Shown piece after piece: positions 37,001 through 45,213 of a DNA stretch of 64,000 nt. The stretch's first letter is position 1. Every line of letters starts with the position of its first letter. A program made the position numbers and the translations under genes. The stretch is from Rhinopomastus cyanomelas (taxonomy: Eukaryota > Chordata > Aves > Bucerotiformes > Rhinopomastidae): assembly GCA_013400115.1 (NCBI GenBank), contig VXBP01004084.1, positions 62,001 through 126,000 of the forward strand, written 5' to 3'. The notes below the pieces were generated by a model. It saw only the letters and a program-made list of their open reading frames with translations. It had not been told where the DNA came from and ran no database searches.

Positions 37001-38931
37001 GCAAGGCTTTCGTTCTGATACCTCATATCCTTTTTTTAAAGCGTAAAACTATTTGAACTTCTGCTTCTCATACATGGAAGTTTATTAAATATACTAAAAT
37101 AAATTTTCCTACTCAAATCCAAGCTCTGCTGATCTTTGCAAGTATACATTCAAGACTTTTTCTAAGCTAATATACTAAATGCATTTGTTTTCAATTAAAG
37201 TGAACAATAAAGTGGTAAAGAGTAGTTTACTCCTCTTCTTCAGGAACTGGTTTGGAATTCCCTTCAGGTGGTGTCTGGTTATGCCATATTGCTCTAAAAG
37301 GATAATCAAGAATAGAGAACAGTCATCACTTCCCCTCCCGCCCCAGTTTCCATGGTCTCAAACAGAGACCTAGACAATAACTAGAAGTTATTACTCTGAG
37401 CTAACCAATAAATTAGTTTTGGCAGTGAATGAGACTGAAGTAACACTTGAATACGCTCCCTCTGCTGTCAGGCAGACAGGCCAACTTGTGCCTTCAGTTA
37501 TTCTTTATTCCTTACCTTTTTTTTCCCAAGGCACTCATAAGGACAAAGAGATACACTGAAGTCTGGTTTTATTTCCCGGCAAGATTAGTTAGGAGTTCTC
37601 AGTCATGTCTTTAGTTTTTGCTTTCTGCCATGACCACAAAGTTTAGGCACTGTGACTCCTTCCAAGCACAGTAAGACTGTCTCTGCCACTTGATCAGAGC
37701 TTAGACAAGAAAACCAAACACAGCAGCCACGATTTGGTGAAAACCAACTCAGGCTTCCCTGCAGTATTTATTTTTTATAATGCTAAATATCTTGGCTCAT
37801 TTATTTAACTGTTTCTCCTGCATGGTATAGATTCCCAGGTTATCAAAGTCTACAGTATGAAATTCAAATCAATCTGGCCTTTAGTCTGAGAGTACCAGAA
37901 CTTGTTGTCAAGTTGCTGCTCTGCGACAGAGATGAGATGAAAGCCAAGAGGGAGCCCAGAGACTCAACAGCAAACGTCTTTCCCAATTCCCTCCATCTCA
38001 GGAAAGGTGATGGAACAATTTGTCCTAGAGGCTGTCTCCAGGCACATCAAGAACAGGAGGATCATTAGGGACAGTTAGTTTCTCAGATTGATGTGCAAAC
38101 TCCTGTGTTCCAACTTACAACCATTGCCCCCCTGTCCTATCACTACATGACACTGAGAATAGCCCAGCTCCATCCTTCTGACACCGACCCCTCAAATATT
38201 TGTAGACATTAATGGTCACCCCTCAGTCTCCTCCAAGCTAAAGAGACCCAACTCCCTCAGACTTTCCTCATAAGAGAGGTGCTCCACCTCCTCCTTCATC
38301 CTCATTGCCCTACACTGGACTCTCTCCAGAAGCTCCACATCCCTCTTGAACAGAGAAGCCCACAACTGGACACAATATTCCAGATGTGGTCTCACCAGGG
38401 CAGAGTAGAGGGGGAGAAGAACCTCTCTTGATCTGCTAACCACCCCTATTCTGATCCACTCCAGGATGCTGTAGGCCCTCTTGGCCACAAGAGCACACTG
38501 CTGGCTCATAGTCATCCTGCTGTCCACCAGGACCCCCAGGTCCCTTTCTCCTAAACTACTCTCCAACAGGTCAGTCCCCAGCCTATATTGAGGAACTAAA
38601 GCAGTCAGAAGAGAAGACTTAGTTAACTAAGTAAAACTCTGCAATATTAAATAATATTGGGGGCAAGCAACGTCAATAACAAATTACTTTCATTATTTAA
38701 ATTATTTATTATTATTATTTCATTATTATTTAACTTTATTATTAGACTTGACATTGACAAAAATTTATTCTAATACCAATAGTTTGACACTGCAAAGGGC
38801 TGACTTTCTGCTGAAGGTGCTTTACAAGCAGGTCTCAAGTTTCCTCTATGCTGCTTTCTTTTATTCAAAATACCTTGACTCAGTGGTTCTACACAATGTG
38901 CAACACCATGACAGCGATCTGCATTATCCAT
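1029..38931 (-). CDS. Gene A: unrecognised multi-exon protein-coding gene (composite model)
   Basis: Composite of candidate exons read on the minus strand: 38931-38874, 37555-37516, 35986-35888, 33579-33563, 32249-32212, 29698-29540, 29093-28936, 28024-27973, 25658-25640, 24985-24971, 17849-17820, 16088-16002, 13503-13473, 12779-12761, 11820-11806, 4066-4046, 2914-2718, 1041-1029. Each is bounded by AG and GT, and the reading phase carries through all joins, giving about 355 codons from an ATG at 38931 to TAG at 1029. The product would be soluble and polar, rich in E, K and Q, with no obvious signal peptide or membrane segment; I do not recognise it and assign no function. The CpG-rich block at 45.3 kb would be its promoter. 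Weak points: microexons at 25.6, 25.0, 17.8, 12.8, 11.8 and 4.1 kb, and freedom in choosing some acceptors. Exons may be missing or wrong even if the gene is real. Confidence 0.42.
2718..2914 (-). CDS. Gene A candidate exon (65 codons)
   Basis: 197 nt, the largest exon in the model, with an excellent acceptor (TTGTTGTCTGCCCCTCAG) and GTATGT donor. In phase 0 it starts LFLLALFESSKATVTDYQ, continues with a basic stretch (FFRRGLREN) and ends with a lysine/arginine-rich tail (AAKKPRSKGLSG). A second frame of this exon ends in TGA, so another splice upstream would end the protein here. The plus strand is also open across it, so strand rests on the splice sites. Confidence 0.4.
3420..3708 (-). mobile_element. 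CR1: CR1 composite with two 3' tails (type a)
   Basis: Reads in antisense from an ATCATAGAATC tail through about 75 bp of CR1 3' UTR, then a joint containing TTCACTGGAGAAGTTATGGA, then a second complete CR1 tail and the upstream region coding for the end of ORF2. Same joint as at 4.8, 34.5 and 60.6 kb. Confidence 0.85.
3926..3989 (+). mobile_element. CR1: Old CR1 3' end
   Basis: Short diverged CR1 tail (TTGGACTGGATGGCCTTTGG through TCTTTTCCAACCCCATGAC and TCTATGA). Confidence 0.65.
4046..4066 (-). CDS. Gene A candidate microexon (21 nt)
   Basis: 21 nt between GTTTATTTCAG and a consensus GTAAGT donor. Reads TSAYVEK in phase 0 and joins in frame to the 2.7-kb exon. Frame-neutral, so it could be alternatively used. 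Confidence 0.28.
4819..5004 (+). mobile_element. CR1: CR1 composite with two 3' tails (type a)
   Basis: Sense orientation. First tail module ends near a TCTGATTCCATAACTTC block; a second tail module begins at CTCCAGTGAAGTGATCCTGC and ends ATTCTATGATTCTA. Joint matches that at 3.5 kb. Confidence 0.85.
5200..5475 (+). mobile_element. CR1: CR1 fragment, older subfamily
   Basis: Carries the ORF2-end block (AGGCTGGATATCAGGGAAAA, ACTTCTTTACAGTGAGG) and a diverged tail ending TCTTTTCCAACCTGAGCAAC. Sequence and tail differ from the main CR1 group here; closest in the window is the copy at 61.65-61.88 kb. Confidence 0.8.
11806..11820 (-). CDS. Gene A candidate microexon (15 nt)
   Basis: 15 nt between TTTTGTTTTGCCTAAG, a very good acceptor, and a GTAAAA donor. 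Reads LIRTQ in phase 0 and is frame-neutral. Splice-signal evidence only. Confidence 0.22.
12761..12779 (-). CDS. Gene A candidate microexon (19 nt)
   Basis: 19 nt with a strong acceptor (GGGGTTTTTTCTAG) and GTAAGTT donor. In phase it reads R-GKKVES and ends on a codon boundary; one alternative frame has a stop. Confidence 0.25.
13473..13503 (-). CDS. Gene A candidate exon (31 nt)
   Basis: 31 nt between AACCTAG and a GTATGT donor. In the inherited phase it reads V-TGKQEMLFL and leaves AG. The acceptor is A-rich rather than pyrimidine-rich, so this exon depends on the phase match with 16.0 kb and 12.8 kb. Confidence 0.25.
16002..16088 (-). CDS. Gene A candidate exon (28 codons)
   Basis: 87 nt between ACTTGTTCATCAACAG and a consensus GTAAGA donor. 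Two of three frames are closed; the open one reads HCQHEDSKLNIFKHDGKEPV and then LSCFQKSK. Polar and lysine-rich with three Cys residues, consistent with a disordered segment. It joins in phase to the exons at 17.8 and 13.5 kb. Confidence 0.45.
17820..17849 (-). CDS. Gene A candidate exon (30 nt)
   Basis: 30 nt between a pyrimidine-rich acceptor (CTCTCCAACTCAAATGCCTTAG) and a consensus GTAAGT donor. In phase 1 it reads CFTPQMDLQ and joins as Ala to the 16.0-kb exon. It is also open in phase 0 (AVSLLKWTYK), but that would put a stop into the next exon. Confidence 0.3.
18885..19002 (+). mobile_element. CR1: CR1 LINE 3' fragment
   Basis: Begins at the conserved TTTAAAACCCGCCTAGAC block and continues through GGCAGGGAGATTGGACTAGA to GTTCTGTGATTC. 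Confidence 0.9.
19073..19121. repeat. 20-bp tandem repeat
   Basis: CCCATAATCTAAGACAAATT is followed directly by a copy with one change and then by a partial, more diverged third unit. Confidence 0.8.
19212..19446. mobile_element. Non-autonomous hAT-like DNA transposon
   Basis: 235 bp with inverted ends: CAGGGGTCCCCAAACTTTTT at the left and the complement of CAGGGGTCCTCAAACCCCAG at the right, the end type of Charlie-like hAT elements. Flanks CTCCTGTG and CTTTTGTG agree at six of eight positions, fitting the 8-bp hAT target duplication after divergence. A subterminal GGCCCGCGGGC palindrome is also present. No transposase frame; a MITE-like remnant. Confidence 0.8.
21339..21590 (-). mobile_element. 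CR1: CR1 LINE 3' fragment
   Basis: Antisense: ATCACAGAATCATTAG tail, 3' UTR, then the complement of the last ORF2 codons (read on the minus strand as HWNRLPREVVESPSLE). Its inner end has a local duplication of TTATGTGGAACCT units. Confidence 0.92.
21985..22073 (+). mobile_element. CR1: Old CR1-like 3' end
   Basis: Diverged tail: GACTGGACTTGATCTTGAAA through GTGATTCTGTGATC. Confidence 0.55.
22694..22724. repeat. (AT)n microsatellite
   Basis: Nearly pure AT/TA dinucleotide run with one interruption. Confidence 0.85.
22742..22802 (-). mobile_element. CR1: Old CR1-like tail
   Basis: ATCACAGTATTACCAAGGTC then GGAAGAGACCTCATAGATCA, the antisense of an old CR1-type 3' end with an altered terminal repeat (GTATCACA twice). 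Confidence 0.55.
22901..22993. other. Assembly gap (93 N)
   Basis: Run of N; any frame crossing it is not interpretable. Confidence 1.
24971..24985 (-). CDS. Gene A candidate microexon (15 nt)
   Basis: 15 nt with a very good acceptor (TTTTAAATTCCAG) and GTAAGAG donor. In phase it adds G-GQKI and keeps the phase unchanged, so its inclusion or skipping would not disturb the frame. Too short to judge by coding content. Confidence 0.2.
   Translation of the reverse strand: MGKR
25640..25658 (-). CDS. Gene A candidate microexon (weak)
   Basis: 19 nt between CACTGTAG and GTAATT, reading DICMGQ plus one base. Included mainly because something must shift the phase from 0 to 1 between the 28.0- and 25.0-kb exons. 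The acceptor lacks a good pyrimidine tract. Confidence 0.15.
26200..26357 (+). mobile_element. CR1: CR1 composite with two 3' tails (type b)
   Basis: One tail module ends GGTTCTGTGATCCTATGG, followed by CCCTTCTAACCCAGACTGAC and TGTATGACTTGGTCTGGGTG, which begins a second, complete tail ending ATTCTGTC. Confidence 0.85.
27973..28024 (-). CDS. Gene A candidate exon with GSFGG motif
   Basis: 52 nt ending at a GTACGT donor; in phase it reads R-FEKVLALGSFGGTTQAE. The L-x-L-G-S-F-G pattern resembles a kinase glycine loop by eye, but no other kinase motif follows, so I do not call a kinase. The acceptor (AAGACTTGAG) is weak; an acceptor seven bases upstream (TTTAAAG) is open only in a frame that does not match the preceding exon. 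Confidence 0.4.
28936..29093 (-). CDS. Gene A candidate exon (52 codons)
   Basis: 158 nt with a good acceptor (TACTTCCATCTCTTAG) and a consensus GTAAGG donor. The open frame continues directly from the 29.5-kb exon: VLQKNVSNPNQRQLSGPLDA, then a segment ending TVALVRKLEEKHPKASAQ, which looks like a charged helix. Leaves AG, completed as Arg by the next exon. With its neighbour this is the best-supported part of gene A. Confidence 0.52.
29540..29698 (-). CDS. Gene A candidate exon (53 codons)
   Basis: 159 nt, exactly 53 codons, between a strong acceptor (TTTGTCCTTTCCTCCAG) and a weaker GTCAGA donor. Reads AYPEFVLTYLEELNEREEV at the start, then a polar, glutamine- and serine-rich stretch with an HH pair and ending SQRQ. 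The composition is protein-like and the phase is symmetrical (0/0), so the exon could be skipped without a frameshift. I do not recognise a domain; the first 20 residues could form an acidic amphipathic helix. Confidence 0.5.
30572..30676 (+). mobile_element. CR1: CR1 LINE 3' end
   Basis: TGTGTGACTTGATCTAGGTG through GATTGGACTAGATGATCTTT to GTTCTGTGATTCTGTG. Confidence 0.9.
31284..31356 (+). mobile_element. CR1: Diverged CR1 3' end
   Basis: GGTGATCCTGCTGTAGCAGT, GAGAGGTCCCTTCCGAACAT and a final TGGTTCTGTA. Confidence 0.7.
32103..32206 (+). mobile_element. CR1: CR1 LINE 3' end
   Basis: TTCCTGTGTGACTTGGTTTA through TTGGACTAGATGATCTTCCG to a doubled ATTCTATG. It abuts the proposed donor at 32,211. 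Confidence 0.92.
32212..32249 (-). CDS. Gene A candidate exon beside a CR1 tail
   Basis: 38 nt with an excellent acceptor (CTCTTGTCCTCTTCAG) and a GTAATTC donor. In phase it reads G-RSRNATLGESEK and ends on a codon boundary. The donor lies about six bases from the 3' tail of a plus-strand CR1 copy (32,103-32,206), so most of the intron's first hundred bases is CR1 in antisense. Confidence 0.4.
33563..33579 (-). CDS. Gene A candidate microexon (acceptor uncertain)
   Basis: A consensus GTAAGT donor follows 33563. Acceptor CTGCTAG gives a 17-nt exon reading L-DVKIC in the inherited phase and leaving one G. An alternative acceptor (CCTAAAG, exon 33608-33563, 46 nt) is also open, reading GLMGYPGTARDVKIC, but needs phase 0 from upstream, which the 35.9-kb exon does not give. 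Either version ends in the phase required by the 32.2-kb exon. Confidence 0.3.
34494..34642 (-). mobile_element. CR1: CR1 composite with two 3' tails (type a)
   Basis: GAATCATAGAATCATCAGGG tail module, a joint reading CTCACTGGAGAAGCCATGGA, then a second tail module (CACTCAGGGTTGGAAGGAAC). Confidence 0.85.
35888..35986 (-). CDS. Gene A candidate exon
   Basis: 99 nt with a pyrimidine-rich acceptor (TTCTGGTTGTGCAG) and GTAAGA donor. Only one frame is open, 32 codons, beginning KLYQQKTFKETLIGYIDIPS and ending in a small-residue and hydrophobic stretch (GGLLVALPAAA). Other frames are closed within the exon. It fits the phase of its upstream neighbour without adjustment. Two bases (TT) carry over to the next exon. 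Confidence 0.45.
37516..37555 (-). CDS. Gene A candidate exon
   Basis: 40 nt between CTTCAG and a consensus GTAAGG donor. In the phase inherited from the 38.9-kb exon it reads V-YLFVLMSALGKK and leaves AG, which joins to the first G of the next exon as Arg. The eight-A run next to the donor would be a slippage-prone spot. Short, so its weight comes from the phase match on both sides. Confidence 0.35.
38081..38592 (-). mobile_element. CR1: CR1 fragment with end of ORF2
   Basis: Antisense copy covering the C-terminal part of the reverse-transcriptase ORF (minus strand reads ESSLGERDLGVLVDSRMTMS and later LVRPHLEYCVQLWA) but lacking the last ORF2 codons and 3' UTR, so it is broken at both ends. 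Frame intact for 116 codons. Confidence 0.9.
38695..38745. repeat. (ATT)n-rich microsatellite
   Basis: Imperfect TTA/ATT trinucleotide run. Confidence 0.75.
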
Positions 38932-38937
38932 AAAGCT
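38874..38937 (-). CDS. Gene A candidate exon with proposed start codon
   Basis: 64 nt between TTTTCAG and a GTATTT donor. Only one frame is open: 21 codons plus one base, with ATG as the third codon (38931). Translation from the Met begins MDNADRCHGVAHCVEPLSQ. The base before the ATG run is not a strong Kozak context (T at -3, G at +4). If the gene extends further upstream this Met is internal. The one leftover base joins in frame to the exon at 37.5 kb. Confidence 0.42.
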
Positions 38938-39425
38938 CTGAAAATTTACCACTATACATATGAAGAAAAAATTAGTAATCTCTACAGAGAAATTTAAACT
39001 GTTCTGTGTTCTGCAAAATATCACAAACACAGAATAAGCCCTTTCATTGAGAAGGGTCTATAATAACCCTTCTAAAGCTCTTACCAGAAAGAGATTGATG
39101 AACTCTACAAAGACAACATTTATCTGTCAAAAACAAGAGCTCTCCTCAGCACACTCCAAAAAACCCCAAACAGCCGATAAAATGCGGAGAGATTCTATCA
39201 GTTGATAGTTGCCTATCCGACCTTGCTGGGTGATAGAAAATCTCACAGGGATAAAAGAACAACAGGTTGTAATTGTCAAGGTTAGCTACAATCCCAGGCT
39301 TATGCACAACGATTAGAGAGCTTCAATCCTCCTCTGCCGGAAAGGTCTTACTTGGCAATAAAAGATTAAAAGTAACAGCCAGGGGCTGTTCTAACACCTG
39401 AAGGACATACACCCAGAACACGCAC

Positions 39426-39488
39426 CTGAGCCTTTCCTCTCAGTGTAATCCTCTTAGGGCTTTCCATGCCTCACTGGACTTCATGATT
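39426..39488 (-). other. Putative noncoding second exon of gene A (5' UTR)
   Basis: A strong acceptor (T-run then TTTTCAG) ends at 39489 and a GTGCGT donor follows 39426, giving 63 nt. All three frames contain stops, so it can only be untranslated. It holds a short upstream frame starting at an ATG just inside the exon and closing after 14 codons. Joining it to the next exon puts the proposed start codon six bases into that exon. Supported only by splice signals and position. Confidence 0.25.
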
Positions 39489-40150
39489 CTGAAAATAAAA
39501 AAACCTACATCTGGCACTTCTCCCCAAAATTTCAAGCACCCCTCTTGAAGGCAGCACTTTCATACCATGAAATAACATATGACCACTCATAACAGCGCCC
39601 ATTCCAGATGTTCAACTGCTGGATTCTTTCATCTTGTTCTCTAACATCAAAACCATAATACCAGCACAATTTCTGTTGTTGAGTCTCACTACTCTCATTT
39701 TTATAATATTTTTAGTGCTAGGAATATTCACATCTTCCTGATTGTAAAATGGCCTGGAGAGACATTAGATCCCTGTGAGCTGATAAATACAAACCTGCTA
39801 TCTAAACGCTGTTTAAGTTGACTCTTGAAAACGGTCACTAAGCAAATTACCAGACAAGTGGGCTGGCTTGTCCATTGTTGAGTCTGCAACAGCCCTCGAA
39901 GTAGAGGTCACAAGTACATTTTTCCTTGTATGAAGGAAAGTTTCAACTTTTGAATGAAAAAAGCCCCCGGGACGTGAAAATCAGATAAAATAACTCTTTA
40001 AAGAAAATATTAGTTTGGTTGTGCTGCAACAGAAATTAATATACTGACCTCCTACTGCACATAAGAGCTTTCCATGCCAATCCTGGCCAAGCTGTGAAGT
40101 GCATGGTAGTCCATGTAGTAGAAATTTTCTGTGAGTCCTGGCCAAGCATC

Positions 40151-40427
40151 AGAAGTGTGGCCAGCAGATCAAGGGAGGAGATTCTCCCCCTCTACTCCGC
40201 TCTGGTGAGGCCCCACCTGGAGGACTGCGTCCAGTTCTGGAGCCCTTATGACAAGAAGGACGTGGACGTGCTGGAGCGAGTNCCCTGCCCACAGTGCGGG
40301 GGGTGGAACTGGATGATCCTGTGGTCCCTTCTAACCCTGACTTGGTCTAGGTGATCCTGCTGTGGCAGGGGGATTGGAGTGGATCATATTTCGAGGTCCC
40401 TTCCGATCCCTAATGATTCTGTGATTC
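40151..40427 (+). mobile_element. CR1: CR1 composite with two 3' tails (type b) and internal join
   Basis: Begins in ORF2 (GTGGCCAGCAGATCAAGGGA, LVRPHLEDCVQFWS on translation). At the ambiguous base 40,282 it jumps to a tail module (CCCTGCCCACAGTGCGGGG, CTGGATGATCCTGTGGTCCC). That is followed by TAACCCTGACTTGGTCTAGG and a full second tail ending ATTCTGTGATTC. Confidence 0.85.
40282..40282. other. Ambiguous base
   Basis: A single N placed exactly where two CR1 segments join. Confidence 1.
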
Positions 40428-41404
40428 CACAAGTTTCATGACTGAGGGCAAACAAAGGCAGAGACTGATTTGCAGCGCTTCAGCAAGGATGTGTTTTCTT
40501 AGTATTTTCACATGAAGACTGATGCCAAAATTGTGTTTTTTTTAGAAGGCAGAATTAAATGAACCAATAAAACTAAACTTAGAGTGTTGTATGGTAATAA
40601 ATAATAAAATAATCAATGTAAAGGTAAAATAAATTGAAACCTTAAAAATTAAGGGCACATATGCCAGACTGTACTTCCAGTTAAACTGGAGCCAAGGAAA
40701 AAATCATCCTCTAATGCTGTTTTTTCTCTGCCCCCAGATATAGCATAAAACAGCCCTCAAATGCTAACTGTGATTGCCTAGAATACAATTCCAGGGATAC
40801 TGAGTACAGTGACATTCCAGATGTTTTCTCTCTTAGCTTCAAATATTTCCTTCAGACTGAAAGCTCTAGAGAGGAAGACAATGATGACAAACCAGTTCTC
40901 TGGCACCACATCTCCAGAGAAAAACAAGGTTTTCCATGAACCTCACTGGTGGCTGCGTTTGCCCCAATATTTGGAGTCACCATCAAGCAGCAAACAATGT
41001 TTGCTCACATTTCTATCATTTCCCTGGGAAAAGCTAACAGTATCTCACACCGATACAGAAGCAGCAATTATGTTCATCCTGACAGTTATGATCCTGATGT
41101 TTTCATCATTACAGACCACCCTGGCTTCTGCACCCACGCACAGGAGCCATCCCACCGGAACAATGAAGCACACAAATCTTATTTATGGCACCTCGGTGTG
41201 ACCAAGTATGGGAGAAAAGATGGAAAAGGCAGACTAGGACTAAGTGAACACTCTGACTATTCATTATAGGCACACACAATCATTACATTAAATTGTATAA
41301 AACCAGACTTGCTTGTGCAAACCTCAGATTTCCGTCAAAAAACCCGTAAGCAACTGTAATGAGAGTTTAGATAAATGTAGGATAGTGTTCGTAGCAGTTT
41401 GACC

Positions 41405-41460
41405 TTTAACCAGGTGGGATTCAAACAGAGGACCTTCTGCTACAGAGCTACCCAACTCGC
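41405..41460 (-). repeat. Possible tRNA-derived SINE remnant
   Basis: On the minus strand: GGCGAGTTGGGTAGCTCTGT resembles an RNA polymerase III A box region, and CTGTTTGAATCCCACC some 35 bases on resembles a B box (GGTTCGANNCC). The arms do not fold into a tRNA, so this is not a functional tRNA gene. Confidence 0.3.
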
Positions 41461-44400
41461 CAGGTGTTTGGGATGAGTGATAGACAATTTATTTTCCATA
41501 TCTATTTGTTTTCCTCCTGTTCTCTCTCAGCAGAGTGAGACTTAGTTTTACACTGTGTTGGCAGCATGGTGCAGTGGGTTTCACCTGCACCAGCAGAAGA
41601 CAGGCAGGGGCAAAAAGAAGGCAGGGGCTAAAGGCTCCAGCTGCAGTTTTATATCTTTTACAACTCTTTTACTTTCTGTTAATAAACTCCTTGTCTTTAT
41701 AGTAAGTTGCTGAATTTTGCTTTTGACCCCAAGAGTAACAAGCAGCACTAGCACAGCATGGCAGAAGACAAATTACTTTCCTGTCTAGGACTTAGACATC
41801 AATATATGCAGGTGATACTGGAAAACTAGATGGTAATTCTGCAAGGCACAGCATCAGCCCACTCTGACCACACAACTGTTCTCCTGCAACTGAATAAAAC
41901 CACTCATATCCTTAACATTGTCTACTTGGAACATGGAGGTGCGGTCCCATAGAGGATCCAAGGGACAACGTGCACCTAGGCCATTAAGAAACCTGAGCAG
42001 CTTCTGGTTTAGCATAGCAGCAACTTGAAGGAAGATTTTAGCCAATGTCAAAATGAGTGTCTTTTTTTATCCAGCCCCACTAAGGGCCGCATTGAAAGAA
42101 TTCATTAATTGAAATATTAAGCCTCTGCAGAGAGGAATGCAGATGGCACTCCTATTTATTGCAGGACAGGACCTACTAGAAGAAGGATGTAATCAATTGA
42201 CTTTTTTTTTTAACCTATTAAACCATGAAAAAATAAGGAAGGTAACACTGTGCTGCACCCGTTACCATCCAGCACACTTCTAGGGAGTTCCACAAGGCTT
42301 CCTTTCCAATGTTTTATTTTTTAAAGTCTTTCCCCAACTGTTTCTCTCAGCCAAATTATATTGGCAAACTTGGACCAGGTGGGAATTAATGCACTGGCCA
42401 CACCCAAACAGCAGACACACTCTAGGATTCAGAAAAGTCCTGTAAATAACCTGCAAGACCACCGTTGTCAGCTGCAGCTGCTCTGTCAAAAGTCAACCTC
42501 AGAACACAATTTAAGAGAGATCTGGAAATAAAAGCAGCATCAAAGCTGACCTTTAAGTAAAAATCAAATGGCTGCAAAGCCAGCTATGAGATACTATGTA
42601 CAGAGCCACTAAATATATCAGTAAGGTCTCTGCAGAGTGAGTTAAGAAAGGAGATACCAACGCTGCGTGTTGGACAGAAAACTCACAGCCCAACAGCTGG
42701 TCTTCGCTCAGGTACTTGCAGCTCTGGTACTCCCTGCCAGCAGCTGGCACTGGGAATAAGTCAGTGCCATGGGTATCTTCCTACTGGACTTTGTACTGGA
42801 ACAATTGAAACCTGCTTGGGATGTGAACTGTATGGCTGTTTTTACACTCATAAAGGTGATAATTCATTGCTAGTCCTGATTTACTGTCATAAAACATCTT
42901 TACACAAAATATTAGTAAATTGTGCGTGTTTTAACGTTAGCTACCTCAACTATAATGATTAAGTGCACTCAGTGAAGAGTGTCACTGCTACTTTACCTAT
43001 TACACTGCTACTTAGCCTAATCATTTAATGTTAGAAAAAAGGAGGAACAGATAATAAAGGATATTGCAAGAGTTTTGTCTTTAGAGTTCATTGATTATTT
43101 TACGACAAGCCACAGCTAGGCTAAGCATTATTGATAAGGTTTTTCCCTCCATCACTGTGGATATTTTTTAGTCTTTTGTGCACAGATGTCTTCCACAACA
43201 CTGGCATCTACACTTCCCTCTTGTTGATTTGGGTATTTCAGGTAGATCACCAGACACCAAGGTTAACAGTTTGGGGGTTTTTTAGGCTTTTTTCTTGTTT
43301 TTAAAACATTCCTTTTGCCCAGAGTTGGTTTGTTTATAATTGAAAAGGCAGCTCAACTTAAAAACCAAGTAAAAACATTTTAAAACAAACTGGTGAAATT
43401 ACCCAGTATTGCAGTTTAACATTAGAAGAATGATTGAACAGACTGAAATATAAACTTCATAGCAAAGTACGGGAAACATCAAAACATAAAATAAATTAAG
43501 ATATTATCAAGAGCATTACTGAATGCACATTAACCAAGCATTTTGAAAAAAAAAATCAATTAGTTTGATCACTGGTGCAGTCAAATATCCAGATTGCATG
43601 AAGATTTTAAAGGGAAGACTTGATGCCTAAGGATGTAGAGAGATGCCTAGCAGCTTTTCTGAAAGCACATAGTCACCTACAACAGTTAATTTACTGTATG
43701 TGAGCATTTCAAGGTGATTCTGGAAAGAGCAAATCCAAAACACTCCACCCAAACAGCAGGTGTCTCTAACCCTTTAGTACCTACAAGCCTCTAAATTCTC
43801 ATACTTGCTGCTTGTGCTTAAAGGAAGAGTCTACAAAACTAATTATATCACTTTCTCCTGCATCCTGAACTTGCTTTCATATCCAAGATGAAGACACTAA
43901 CTTCACCTTGATGCTGTTTTTATTGAGCTGCTAACAACAGAGGTAATGAGTGTATTTTAAATTAATGCATCTATATATCAGCCTCCAAACAACCGGGCTA
44001 GAATAAAGCAGACTTTTTAAAAAACTGGAATCATGATAAGTATTTGGGCTACAAAAATAGTTTAAACTTGTTTTAGCATTTTTGTTTGGAAAAAGAACAT
44101 TATTTTCTAAATGGCAGAAGGGGTGTTCCTGTCCATGTACAAAGTTTTGATACTTCAGGACTCATTTTTACTAGGAAACACCACAACTAACTTTTTGGAG
44201 TTGAGTCAAGATACAGCCAGACTGATAGCTTGGGATTTTCCCCTCCACAAATACAGAGGTGTAATGGTTTCAGCATGTAGCTAAACACTGCAGGATATTT
44301 TAGCATTGCTATATTAAACAGCATGTATGGAACTAAAATTCCCTTTCGGTAACCCATTGCATTGCCACTTCCTTAAAGCTGCAGTGATTTGAATGGATGT

Positions 44401-45213
44401 TTAAATAAACAATTCCAGCCCAGTCATAAATCCTAACTTATTTAACACATTTTATCAGAAGAGAGCCTCTTAAAGACAGTCCTAAATTGTTGCTGTGAAC
44501 AGTGAATTTATGAGTTTTCACAACTAGTTTTAGCTTCAAGTCTACAAGTTTTCTATCCTTATAGCCATAACTTGGTGGCCCTTCAACACAACCAAAACAC
44601 AGTGATGAACTAGTAGCATCTATACACTTCCCTTAGAAAGTCAGTCATTCTAAGCAAACAAAGTGAAATGTTTTTAAGGAATTAAATACCCATCAACAAC
44701 GGAGAGGCATGTAAAGCGGGTTTGCCATACAAAGAGGGGACAAAAGCAGAAGCTTTGGTGGGCCAGGTCTTCTAGGGCTTTACTAGCCCAGCTTTCGGTT
44801 CTGCCCTTAGCGGTCCTTAAGAGGTTAAGACTTGATTTGTGCAACCAGAGAGCGAGATAGCGGGTAACCGGGTTGTCTGCAGCTTCCCAAGTCTTGCTTA
44901 AGATCCTTTTCAATTACCATCCATTTCTCCTTTAAAAAGGGACAAAAAAACAGCGGCATGGAAGCGGGTCAGGGCAGCCGGTGACAATGACAGTGTGATG
45001 GGCCCGAGCTCCCCGCCGCGTTTCCATCTGCTATCATTAAGGTGACTACTCAGACATGAAAAAATCTCCCTCGCTGTGCTGACAGGCAGGCATCAAGAAC
45101 TATGACAAGGCATTAGGACACGAAGTAGAGACAGGGGTGTCATATTCTGCAAACAGTCCTGCCTCTCTAAAATTTTAGTGGAATTTCAAACAAAAAGCAA
45201 AAAGGGCTTTTAC

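Noticed and set aside
39566..39640. 75-nt exon-like frame (EQDERIQQLNIWNGRCYEWS) on the minus strand
   Set aside because: Bordered by AG and GTATGA, but it leaves TG while downstream candidates start with A, giving a stop; it cannot be joined in phase.
42553..42750. Minus-strand frame containing EYQSCKYLSEDQLLG
   Set aside because: Plausible acceptor and donor, but no partner exon in phase and no ATG.
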